DNA from: Patiria miniata
Lineage: Eukaryota; Echinodermata; Asteroidea; Valvatida; Asterinidae
DNA length: 64,000 nt
Direction: 5' to 3'
Assembly: GCF_015706575.1 (NCBI RefSeq)
Contig: NW_024037055.1
Location: forward strand, 10,330,262-10,394,261
The notes under the pieces are model-generated. The model was not told where the DNA came from and searched no databases. It saw only the letters and a program-made list of their open reading frames with translations. The position numbers and the translations under genes were made by a program. Shown piece after piece: positions 12,826 through 23,700 of this stretch (its first letter is position 1; each line of letters opens with the position of its first letter).

Positions 12826-13267
12826 ACTACAATTTACTACATGTTTGTAAGCCTATAAATGTTAAAATCAAAATTTGACAAACATGACAAAGTGCGACAC
12901 GTTTTTGTACATGTGGATGTGTGGCCGGAAACAGGTCAACTCGTACGCGAACCAACTCGTACGCGAGTCAACTCGTACGCGGATTGGTCAACTCGTACGC
13001 GAGCCAACTCGTACGCGAGCCAACTCGTACGCGTGCCAACTCGTACGCGAGCCAACTCGTACGCGAGCCAACTCGTACGCGAACCAACTCGTATGCAGGC
13101 CGTTTTAGGAGTGGTTTCGAGGATTGGGTTGGCATGGTTGGGAAGAATTTGGGAATAGTGTGACGGGTAGTCCGTAGTTCAGTGTGTGACCGTTGTGTGT
13201 GATTGGGAGTGAACCCGTGAATGATGATAATAAAGTAACCAACACCAACACCAAAAAAAAAAAAAAC

Positions 13268-13283
13268 GGCCCTTTTCAGGGCC
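13268..13283 (+). promoter_or_regulatory. Histone-type mRNA 3' stem-loop (first copy)
   Basis: GGCCCTTTTCAGGGCC makes the canonical replication-dependent histone 3' stem-loop: a six-pair stem and a UUUC loop. A purine-rich AAAAGAGAA about 25 bases downstream resembles the histone downstream element bound by U7 snRNA. No histone coding sequence could be found upstream, so this is an orphan 3' processing signal. Confidence 0.6.
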
Positions 13284-13348
13284 AAAAAAAACCACCAAAC
13301 CACACAAAAGAGAATAGACAATTGCACTGTCTAACTGAAAACCCAATC

Positions 13349-13364
13349 GGTCCTTTTCAGGGCC
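13349..13364 (+). promoter_or_regulatory. Histone-type mRNA 3' stem-loop (second copy)
   Basis: GGTCCTTTTCAGGGCC, followed by ACCACGC, is a second histone stem-loop 81 bp after the first, with one G-U pair. The sequence after it (13400-13650) is AT-rich and then contains CCAAT motifs (near 13570 and 13606), as a histone gene spacer might. No histone frame follows before the minisatellite begins at about 13815. Confidence 0.55.
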
Positions 13365-15295
13365 ACCACGCATTTGCAGTGATATTAAATAAAATTCAAA
13401 TTTTTAAAAATAAATAAAATTCACCTCCCCATTGTTTTATTTTACAAAATATAATTTGGAGACATAATAATTATTCATTTTACTTGTCTAACCAACCAGC
13501 AATTGTACCGCGGCGCATATGTTTCAGCGATTCAATCATGCATTCTTTATACAGTGCGCGGTGCGGCGGGAACCAATCATACTGGTTATCGCGAAGACAA
13601 CTTCCCAATCAATCAAGCGAACTTGTAAAAAAACAAACAAACGCAGAATTCTTCTCTAAAAAATCGCGAATGTAAGTAGCACTGGCGGATTCAAAAATCA
13701 ACTACATTTAATTTGAAAATCTCAACCTTTCAGAAAAGGTAAAATTATGCCGACCTACTGTACCGAACCTAATTTCATCTGTCCATGTGAGCTAAACCAA
13801 TCGTCTAAACTCACGCGTACGAGTTGGTCCGCGTACGAGTTGGTCCGCGTACGAGTCGGTCCGCGTACGAGTCGGTCCGCGTACGAGTCGGTTCGCGTAC
13901 GAATGGACCCGCGTACGAGTTGGTCGCGTACGAGTTGGTTCGCGTACGAGTTGACCTGTATTCGTGTGGCCTATGTTTACGGAGGTAGGCCTAGTCCAGT
14001 AAATTGGCCACATTTATGGGGCTAGGGTACGAGTTGACTTGGGTTCGAGTTGACTCGGGTACGAGTTGACTCGGGTACGAGTTGACTCGGGTACGAGTTG
14101 ACTCGGGTACGAGTTGACTCGGGTACGAGTTGACTCGGGTCGCGGGTACGAGTTGACCTTGGTACGAGTTGACCCAAAATCGAAGTGACATGGGGCGAAG
14201 TGACTGTAAAGCTGAGATGGCACACGTACGGCCTTAGAATGGCCTGCGTATGTTACGAGTTGGCTTGCGTACGAGTTGGTTCGTGTAAGTTAGACCCCGT
14301 ACGAGTTGGTTATTGTACGAGTTTGCCCGCGTAGCGTACGAGATAGTTCGTGTATGACCGAGGTGGCTCGCGTACGACTACAACGAGTTGGCACGCGCAC
14401 GCGTACGAGTACAGTATTCTACCAAATTTTGATTCAAAATCAAGCAAAGAAATCTGACTATATGTGTGTTTCCATACCAGTTACTGTATCTCCTGTACAT
14501 GATGGGTTTACTTACACACAATATCTGTCCACTTTCGGTCTCAAACACTGAGAAAAAAGCTAGAATTATTGGGCAAGCATCAAGACTAATGAACCTTCTT
14601 GCTGTCACTGCACTGTCCGTGTTCTGTGTGTTCTTTTGTTGTGTACAATTGTATGGAGAAATTCTGCATGGATATTTAAGTACGGTCGTCGTGCACCACA
14701 AGCATTTTGAATTGGACGCCAGCGTTGTACACGTTCGGGGGCCAGCAGCTGTTTGGACATCGACGCCCTTGTACTCGTCTTCTGATTGGTTCTCAGATAC
14801 GCATAATGACCAATCAGAATGCACCGTAGCGCATCCAATTTGAATACCCAAATCCATACGTATTTCAACTTCGTTACCAGGATGTCGTTACAGTACGCTT
14901 CCAACACTACATGAGGTTGGAAATAAAGAAGACCCTAGGGACGAGGTTGCTACTTATTAAGTCTTGTGAAAATGACAATGAAGACGACATGAAATAAATA
15001 ATGTTTTATTTTATTTTAAAATCAAGTGACTTTTATCTCAAGAAATGTTTTTCATCAAATTGTATTATTTTGTTGATGACCCTGATATGAGGCCTCTTCA
15101 GGGTTTCGCCTGTTTTTAATTAATTGGCCCCGTTTAGTTTTGTTGTTTTTATTAAAATGTTTATTATTAAATTTAATTAAATTTTTTAAATGTAATTGTG
15201 TGTCTTGAATTATTTGTTTTATCTTATGTTCTTAAACTTCTTATTTCGTCACTAGGGTATAAATTATATGGATTTTTTTTAGCTCCTTGGCCGCG

Positions 15296-15405
15296 TGGTG
15301 AACCTAGCTGGAGTTACCCAGCCCTGAGTTTTATCATTGGGTTGTCATCCTAGATGACAACCCAATGATAAAACTCAGGGCTGGGTAACTCCAGCTATGG
15401 TGAAC
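15296..15405. mobile_element. Palindromic MITE with 8-bp duplication TGGTGAAC
   Basis: A 94-bp element (15304-15397) is almost one perfect hairpin: 43-bp arms containing AGCTGGAGTTACCCAGCCC and its complement around a 5-base loop. It is flanked by perfect TGGTGAAC direct repeats (15296-15303 and 15398-15405). The arms show no mismatch, so it is very young or is maintained as a palindrome. Confidence 0.9.
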
Positions 15406-15628
15406 CCAATTGATGTGAAACATTGGTTTCAAGAGATTATTAATTACCCCAACACGTTGAGACCTTCAGCTCAATATAGGTAATTTGTTTTTTAACTTTA
15501 TGAACATCAAATTGTATTACATTTTTGTTCAGTTTGGACCTTGGCGTATTGGGCCGGTATGAAGCCAAAGTTAAAACGAAGCCGTAATTTGGGAAACTGC
15601 ACGCGCCAGCAATAATTTTGTAAACAAC

Positions 15629-15648
15629 CAAGATGGCCGCCGCCATGA
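15629..15648 (+). promoter_or_regulatory. YY1-like motif, possible promoter start
   Basis: AAGATGGCCGCC resembles the YY1 motif placed just after the start site of many TATA-less genes. It could mark an upstream non-coding exon of the receptor gene at 20784, but 5 kb of repeats lie between and nothing else supports it. Confidence 0.2.
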
Positions 15649-16079
15649 AGATTGAATGAAAAAATTGACCGTGAAAGTCAAAGTTGTCCTTCGTCGTCCG
15701 CCTTTGTTCTCAACAGTGAGTATTTATCACAAAATGTTACCGAAAATTTCAAGAAATCAGTCAAGGTTTTGTACTGTATTTCCATGTTTGGTGAACTAGG
15801 CCTACGAAAAAGTAGAATTCCGACAAAAAGAAATGTTTTGTCATTGTTTGCAGTGCCAGTCATGCCAGTCATGCCAGTCATGCCAGTGGTTTGTCGTGTT
15901 TCACTGTTTGTTTGTATTCCTTCCTCCGTGGTTTGTGTGAAGCTCAACAATAATCAGGCTATTGTTACGGCAGCAGTCGACTGTCTGGTTCCCTGACCTA
16001 ATACTAGTAATAGTAATAATCAGCAGGATATTGGCTCTTCAAGACTATCAACCGAATGGTTCTCGGATGTTCCCTTTTT

Positions 16080-16658
16080 TTAAAGGTAGTGGATATTTTG
16101 CCGGAGGTAATGACGGCAAACTAACGATTACTAAAGGTTTGCCGGCGGCAATCCACATCAACAGAGGGCGCTGTACTCTTTAAAATAGGGCTGAATTATA
16201 ACATGTATTAAATTCCCACCAAAAGTTGTGTAGCACGTTTGGTGTAGTGGTTAAGCAAAGGCTCTAGTAATCGGGATGACACGCGTTCGATTCCGACCGC
16301 ACCACATTTTTAAGTTGTTTTTTTTTCATCCCCAAATAAATAAGAATATTCTTCTTTTATTATTTTAACATGTCTCAAACATTTTTTGCAGAGTATTACA
16401 TTTTCTTTTTCAGATTTGTGGCTCTGGAGGATTTTTTTTAAAAGGGAAATAAAGTCCGAAATTATAAAATGGTCTGAATCCCATCTTGTGAATACGAGGT
16501 AACAACGATAATTTTGGCATGGAGCCAGACTAAAACTTGTCACCGGAAAATGCTAAAGTACAAAAAAACAGTAACTGCGCATGTTCAGTGCATATCCGGC
16601 AAACTAACGTTTACTAAAGGTTTGCCGTCTCCGGCAAAATATACACTGCCTTTTTTAA
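16080..16658. mobile_element. TTAA-flanked MITE carrying a tRNA-derived segment
   Basis: The ends are inverted: AGGTAGTGGATATTTTGCCGG on the left (16084) and the complement of CCGGCAAAATATACACTGCC on the right, each next to TTAA (16080-16083 and 16655-16658). A second inverted pair (GGCAAACTAACG.TTACTAAAGG) lies inside both ends. Between them, at 16231-16308, sits a tRNA-like sequence with A box TGGTGTAGTGG and B box GTTCGATTCC. A related terminus is at 17078-17160. Confidence 0.55.
16231..16308 (+). mobile_element. tRNA-derived SINE head
   Basis: D-arm GTGTAGTGGTTAAGC and T-arm GCGTTCGATTCCGACCGC give an RNA polymerase III internal promoter. The acceptor and anticodon stems do not pair well enough for a working tRNA, and the sequence is followed by a T-run. 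A SINE head is the better reading. Confidence 0.5.
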
Positions 16659-17229
16659 AAGACAGTGTAGGTACGTAGTCCCACTAACTGGGTCGCTAGA
16701 ACTCCTTTTTTGACATTTGGGATGTTACTGTCGTACTAGCGACCCACTAAGGAACTATTGTCAATGTAACAATTTCTAAAAATCACGCAAAATACTTCAC
16801 AAAACTACCTTTGAAAGCACCTACTGGCTTCTCCACATGTCAAAGACAAAGTAATCGGGCTTCAATGATACTCACGATTATTTTTTGGGCTGCAAATCTG
16901 TGAATTTCAACCACTTTAGCACAAGTTTTCTTGAAAATGTCAGCACACCAGGAGCCACGATTTTACAGGCTGCTTTTGAATGTCATTCCCTAACAATCCA
17001 GTAAGGCAGTAAGGTATTTCATGATAATTTGATCACTTCATTTTTTGATGTTTGCAAATGTTGTATTTTCCCTTTAAAGGAAGTGTATATTTAGCCGGCT
17101 AGATTTAGCCGGCTTTCTTTTAGTAAACGATATAAAGCCGGCTACATTGTACAGCGCCCTCTTCGACGCGTATACTTAGGCCTACATTATATAATAAAAG
17201 GTATTAAATTACCACCATCGTTTGTACAA

Positions 17230-17312
17230 CAGCAGTGGCCGAGTGCATAGCGCGTGTACATGTATCTCATGAGTGAGAGATCCCCAGCAGGGTTCAATTG
17301 CCAGCTCGGCCG
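17230..17312 (+). mobile_element. tRNA-like SINE head
   Basis: GCAGTGGCCGAGTGCATAGC is a Leu/Ser-type A-box region. It is followed by a long variable arm and GGGTTCAATTGCCAGC as B box. It sits just inside another AGTGTATATTTAGCCGGC terminus, repeating the MITE-plus-tRNA layout of 16080-16658. Confidence 0.4.
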
Positions 17313-17959
17313 ACCATCGTTGGAGAAAACTGGCTTTTTTTCAAAAAGTGCTCCTCATTTTTAATATTTCGTTCTTCCACATTGTCTTTCCAATTGCTTA
17401 CACACCTGTGAAGGGGTACATGCCTGCTAGACTGTTTCTTTGACATTACAATTCCCCAAAGTCTATAAATTCTCCGTTTCATCTTAAGTGGGGTCAGGAA
17501 ACCAGACTACAAGAATATGGTTGGTTTTCTTGGATTTGCCAGCATCTCCGAACCCAAAATGTGAAGCAAGTCAGTTTAACAATATGTGCTATAACATATT
17601 AATCCTCTAAATCCATTTATTTCTGAAAATTGCAGCAAAAGCAAATGTTGTACATTCCCTTAAAAAAACACGCAGTGGCTATCATTACGGCAGCCACAAC
17701 ATATTTTCATCTGCTATCCTTATGGCATGGCAGTCAACCATCTGGTTCCCTGACCTAATAGTTTTCAACGTCAGGATTTTTGGCTTTTGGAACCAGACTA
17801 TCAACCGAATGGTTCTCGGACTTTATTTCCCTTTTAAAAAAATTCTCCAAAGCCACAGATTACAAAGAAGAAAATGAAATGTTAAAGAAAAACATAGAGC
17901 AAGGGAAATGTAAAGAAAACTATTAAAAGAAAAAAGAAAGAAAAGGAATTTAGGAAAAA

Positions 17960-18045
17960 ATGCGCAGCGCGGGGGTCGATCCCAGAACCTTCTGCATTGT
18001 AGATGAGCATTATGTCCGATTGAGCTACCAAAGCGACTTTGGTTG
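17960..18045 (-). mobile_element. tRNA-like SINE head (minus strand)
   Basis: Read on the minus strand: TTTGGTAGCTCAATCGGAC as A-box region, anticodon-like arm near CTACAATGCAGAAGG, and TTCTGGGATCGACCCCCGCG as T arm. It is flanked by blocks containing GTAACGATAGC and CCGTAATGATAGCAG. A homologous head is at 18850-18925. Confidence 0.45.
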
Positions 18046-18849
18046 GACAGGCAGTTGTGATTCGCAAAGATGTTTTTGCAATGCCGTAATGATAGCAGTT
18101 GAAAATTGCATTACAGGCGGCTGCTGTAACGATAGCTACTACCAGGGGCCTAAATCCCGGGGGGAGATGGGGGGTATTTATCCCCCTCACCTTTTGACCA
18201 GGGGTGGATGAGCTATTGAATCACCCCCCCCCCCCCCCCCACTTTTTTGTGATAAAAAAAGTGTGGATTTTGATGTATTTGCAGAATGTCCCAAAAATTA
18301 AAATTGTATTCAATAGCACTGAAAAGTGGAGAAACAAAGTATACAAGCTTAAAAAATGTAAGCCTGAATATACATACATTCGAGTCTCGTTAATACAAAC
18401 TCGTTCGGACCTAGCCAAATTGTTTGTTATATCAGAATTTTGTATTAAGAGGAACATCAGTCCCATTCATTGTGCACATAAATGCACAGTCGGGACTAAG
18501 GCTTTATAACCAGAATTTTGTATTAACAGAGTTTGTACTAACGAGATTCGACTGTAATGATATTTCTCTGAAGAGCGCCCCTAGTATAATGTGGTGTCCA
18601 TTTCCCCCCCCCCCCCTGCTTTTTGAATTCCCATGGCCGGGCAATTTTAGGATTTTGGTCATCCCCCATCCCCCCACTCGCTGGCACAGATTTACGCCAC
18701 TGGCCACTATGTTAAAAAGAAATCCTCAAAAGCCACGGATTATGAAGATGAAATAATGTCTACTTCAATAAAAAGTAGGATTTTATTAAAAACATTAAAC
18801 AAAAAAAATGAAACTATTACAACAAAAACAAGAATAAAATTTTTTGGTA

Positions 18850-18925
18850 TAACACAGATTTGATCCCGGTACCTTCGGCATGGTAGTGAAGTATTTAACC
18901 AATCGCGCTACCAAAACACTATTGT
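18850..18925 (-). mobile_element. tRNA-like SINE head (minus strand), sister of 17960-18045
   Basis: Minus-strand TTTTGGTAGCGCGATTGG, GCCGAAGGTACCGGGATC and the downstream GTAACGATAGCC block match the neighbouring copy in order. Divergence between the two is clear, so they are separate older insertions. Confidence 0.4.
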
Positions 18926-19023
18926 TGGTAGGACAGTTATATTTCGCGATGGTGTTTTTGCAATGCTGTAACGACAGCAGATGGAAATCACGTTACAGCT
19001 GCCATAACGATAGCCATTTACGA

Positions 19024-20155
19024 CCAAACCAACTTGGTCCAAGTCAATTCGGTTCCTAGACAACTCGGTCACAACTCAACTCGGTCTCCATGTATATATG
19101 GGAAATACGTAAAGATATGGTCAGCACTTTTTAGCATGTTTAGGACTCTTACCCTAATAACATGACCTTGAGTACGTGTATTTAGGTGATTGAGTGGTGG
19201 GACCGTACCATTGTTGGCCCGGGTGGAGTGGTCGCAGTCTGACGGTCCAATAAGTTGCTACATGTAGAAAGAGTGCATGCGATTCATTGTTTTCTTTTGC
19301 ATGAATTTCCCACCCCGTGGCCAGGGAATTACAGCAATCTTCCAGGGGTTGAGGAAGCCGAGAGGGTGGTTGCCCCGTAATAATTTAAGTTTAATGAATT
19401 AAAGACAAACCGTTACGGCTTGAATTAATATTGGGAAAATTTACCAAAAATACCTGGGAAAAAAAGTTTAGAGAAAATTTGATGGTGATAGACAATTATT
19501 AATTGTCCGACATTAACTACATGTATTCACTTAAACACTTCCAATCTCAACGCACTTGGCATGGTACGCCGCGGCTGTGCACCTTATTGCGTACCCACTG
19601 CAGGCAGTGCAGGCACTGTGCCGGTGCCACATACTGCCGGCCATGTAGTCCCAGTAACTGGGGAGAATGGAACTCCTTTTTTCGAAAAAGGAGTTCTAGT
19701 GCCCAAAATTACCTCGTCTATCGACCGTGCAATGTGCTGCTTGTACCATATATCCCTACTTAACTTATCCCGGCTCTGCTCGGCCGGCTAACCCCGGCTC
19801 ACCACATGCATATTTTTTAAAACAACTTTGGTAGGGGAGCTGCAAGATAGACTTTCAGACTTTTCTTTCCTTCCCCAAAACCTCTTCCCAAACACAAATT
19901 AGAGAAGGAATTGTTTTTACAGTTTGCAAAGCTTCTTAAGAAGAGAAAAAAATGGGTTGCATGCCCCATCACACGAAAGCCAGCCTGCAACCTCCCCCTC
20001 CCACTGCATCCCAGTATCCCAGTCACTCAAGACCCGGCCTCACCCGAGGACATAATCAAAGTCATGTTACATGAGACCTTAAAACTACCTACATGTGCCT
20101 TTATTTAAGTAAATTTTTCCATGAAGACCGAGTTGACTTGGAACCGAGTTGCCTT
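19024..20155. repeat. Foldback region with AACTCGGT arms
   Basis: The left arm (19024-19092) has CCAAGTCAATTCGGTTCC and CAACTCGGTC. The right arm (20118-20152) has the complement GACCGAGTTGACTTGGAACC. The arm design resembles the TACGAGTTG region at 9.3-14.4 kb but with a different core word. The interior has low-complexity GC-rich patches and no recognised gene. Confidence 0.5.
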
Positions 20156-20783
20156 AATCTGAATACCAATATGTCATTGATGGTATAACAGGAACATCAG
20201 TGGACCTACATGTAGAACTGTCTAAATTGAAATCTCACAGCCTTAGAGCTGAATTACGTGTAAAATACATAGACATTCGCAAAAATCAAACCTTATGCAG
20301 CAGTTCATTAATCATGGAGCTGACCTCCTTGCCTTTTTGCATTTTACATGCTAAATTTTGCATATTGTACATATTGTATATTTCTTAGTTATGATAAATG
20401 ATTTTGTCACCAACTGGCCTGAGGTTTCGTATTATAAATGTTCCTTAGGAAAGCCAGAATTGTGTTTTGAAAAATCAATTTTATTGCTATTCCACATGAT
20501 ATCATAATATATGAAATTGGACTTTAATTCTCTCATAGGCGTGGGACCCAAATGTACGCTACTGCTGAAACTGGTCATCTCAAATTTTTTGCCATATTGT
20601 ACCCTTGACCTTAATCTACATGTAAGACAGGCTAACTACATGTATGTAGGTGTATCTTTGGCCCTACATCCATGTTGTACAAACATTTGTAAAAGTTGTG
20701 AATACTTTGAAGTCAGCGATGTGTCCATAACGTTCCCTGGTCATGCCGCAGTCCCTTTATTATTACAGGTTTGAAACTCCCTC

Positions 20784-23700
20784 ATGAATGCTTTAAGTGT
20801 TGGACGACCGATGGATGACAGAATGTTTCACTCCAACCATGCCAACACTACAGAAGCATTGAACACTAGCACCAGCGATGAAAGGGACAGGGATTCATAC
20901 TCCTCGTCACTTTGTGAGGTATGCTAGGAATGGGCTATTTAACAACTGTTGACTGTTGTGATGTGGGATATGATGTTTTGAACACCCAAGGGGCGCATAG
21001 CACCCGAGGCTTCGCCTCGTGTGCCCCAAGACTTAGTACTTAACTTTAAGTAACTTTATTGTTGTCGTGGTCTGATGGTCTCTGCTGTTTATAAGGATAT
21101 ATTTGGTTATTGGTAATTAGTGATATGACCAGCCTTATAGCAGGCAGACTGGTTCCAAACAGTCAATTAGACTAGTACAGCCCAGTGTATTTGACAAATA
21201 TGTAAAGGTTAGAACCATACTTCTTATTTGAAGTTCTATGCTGCTTTATAGAACATCTTTCATATTTGTCTGTTCCTATTCTTTCTAAACTTGACCTTCT
21301 CACTAGCTCTTGCATATACCAAATATGTGCAACTTCTTTAAAGTTTAGAAAACTCTATTTTCATGTCCACTCTTAATCATGTTAATACATGAAGATGTTA
21401 AATAAGTCAGAATTTCCATCAAAAGCATGTAGTTTTCAGATAAAGTGAATATAATCACCCCAACAGATATCGTACCTTGCCAAAGGTGACCAGGTTTGTT
21501 TGCCAGTTAGGAACAAGTTTCCTCTTCACAGATTTTAACTTTGGATTACCCAGGGCGGCACATCCCAAAAAGTAATACTGCTTCCACTAGTGCATTTAAT
21601 GCACTCATGGCAATACGACTTCTATTTGCTGTAACTTTTCAGATCACAGATTGCGAGAGTCGTGACGGCACTAACCTATACCACACTACCACTATTCTGA
21701 GAGTGTGCAGACAGCAAGTGCTGAAGCCCTATTGGAAGTTGCTCTTTGTGGTAAGCTCCCCCCCCCCTTCCCCCCCCCCCTCCCGGAATGATAAATCCAT
21801 GTCAATCTGTTAAACCCCTAATACTCCTCAATCCTCCAAAATTCACGTTGCAGTTTTGTGAGACTGTATGCGCATTGACATTGAGGTCGATTTTGAAAGA
21901 TTGATAATGCAGTGTGATTCTATATTGATTGATTTTGGAGGAGAGACATTGAATGGCTTTGAAGGTAAGAGTTGGATGTTTGAGCCTGAAGATTGAAGGC
22001 ACTTTTTATTTCAATACCACAAGATAATTTTGTCGATGGAGATAATGGAAGAGCTATCTGTAAGTTTAATATTGACTGAATTTTTAAGTCTTTTTTTCCA
22101 AATGCCTACAGAAACATATTCTGCCAGGTCACGTTTATATTGATCGGTTTAGAAGGAATAATGCATTCTTGCCTAAAAGGCCGAGGAGATTTAGTACTCG
22201 CTTTATAAGGTTTATGGTAAATATACTTCAGCGGAAAAATTCAAAAGAAGTGCAAGCACATTAAAAAAATGCACACACACTTTTGATTCAATATGGCCAG
22301 TTCTACTGAGGAACAAATTAAGGCAGAACAGCTAGTGCACATCCTATTTGAAGGAATATTAACCCTCCTATGCAAACATACATTCTGTGCCAAGTAGTCC
22401 TTTCAGTAAAAATCAAACAAGTGACTGTGTTCAACAATTCAAAATTCCCAACCTATATTAAAAAAAAAGCAGGATTGACTGGCTGGGACTGTTTAAGTAA
22501 CTTGATACAACTATGCTTTGACTCCGGGTGATGGATAAAACAGCAATGACGACAACTTGCCTATTTTGTCTGTTGAGTTTGACTAATCACAGTACTTGCT
22601 TGACATATGATCTGACTGCTGGTGACTAGCCTTTGCTATAAGTATAGCAGGGGAAGTGAATTTTGACTGTCTGTGGTTGTTTTAATAGCAGGAGGGTTAA
22701 TGGGAATTTGGAATTTTTTATGTTTTCTTTCTTTCAGATTGGATGGCGGCCATTTGGGCGGGACCGCATCAACTACCACTGTGGCTGGAAGGCACTGAAC
22801 ATAGTCTATCCAATCCTGCTGGTTGCCTTGATGTTCTACGTCTACGTGTACCGAATATTGTCTTGCCAAGGGAAGTACGATGTTCCGTTTGTTATCCAGC
22901 CGGTAAGATACCTTTGTCATTTGAATTTTCTCCCTTTTTTCTTGCAGCAGAGCATATAATGTAGCCTCAAAAATCATACATTTGTTGTTGAATGCACAGT
23001 CATTGGTACATAGTGTATTGACACCATTAGGGGACTGTCAAGGGAGCTATGTCAAAGGTCCTCCAGGGGTCAGTTGAGGTCATAATGGAAAAAATTTAGA
23101 AATGCTATTGTTTCGAAGAAATGCATGGTTACTCGTACCAATGTTGCTTAGAATGAATGTCATGGAAGTCTTGAGGTTTGGTGTTAAGCATTGAGGTCAA
23201 AGGTCATGCAGGGATCATTAGAGGTCTTGTTTAAATATGCTACAAATGTTTGTTCATCTACATAATTTGATGGATGTTGATATTTACTTCGGTTAGGAGC
23301 TGCGAAAAAAGACGTCACGTGTGATCCACGGATTGCCTTGTTTTAACCCTACCTCTAGATGGATTTGTGCCAGGAACCTTCCCTAATCCTTCACAAATCT
23401 TCAACTGTGCAGGAAACCAATGGCACATTCCAGTCTTTGTATGTTAACGTGTATGGGACATCAAACCTATTGCAAGTAATAGTCCTTCATAATCCACCTG
23501 AGGGATTTTGGAGGATCTGAAGCTCAATGTAATGGAATGGAGCTGCATGTGTCCACTGTTCTGAGTGTGTTTTTATTTAGTTATGATGCTTAGATTTTCC
23601 TGCTGTCTGAACAGCCACAGCCAGTCAAAGTTCAATCCACTTTCTTAGCACAAAAACCTTTATACACACGCTAGTCACCAACAGTCAGATCACATTTCTG

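Larger units (their letters stand above)
9300..14420. repeat. Nested foldback region built on TACGAGTTG minisatellites
   Basis: The two flanks repeat each other in inverted order. The left flank has CACTTCGCCCCATGTCACTTCG (9340-9372), then TACGAGTTGAC repeats and a block with GTGGCCAATTTACTGGACTA (11018 on). The right flank has the complements: GTCCAGTAAATTGGCCAC (13993 on), TACGAGTTGACTCGGG repeats (14030-14160) and CGAAGTGACATGGGGCGAAG (14180-14205). A 16-bp tandem unit CAACTCGTACGCGAGC fills 12940-13095, and GTACGAGTTGGTCCGC fills 13815-13950. The interior holds further nested elements listed separately. The family is unknown to me and no transposase is visible. Confidence 0.7.

Noticed and set aside
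15855-15890. Four CAGTCATGC repeats as a functional site
   Set aside because: A 9-bp repeat of four units in repeat-rich DNA is expected by slippage and nothing else supports a role.
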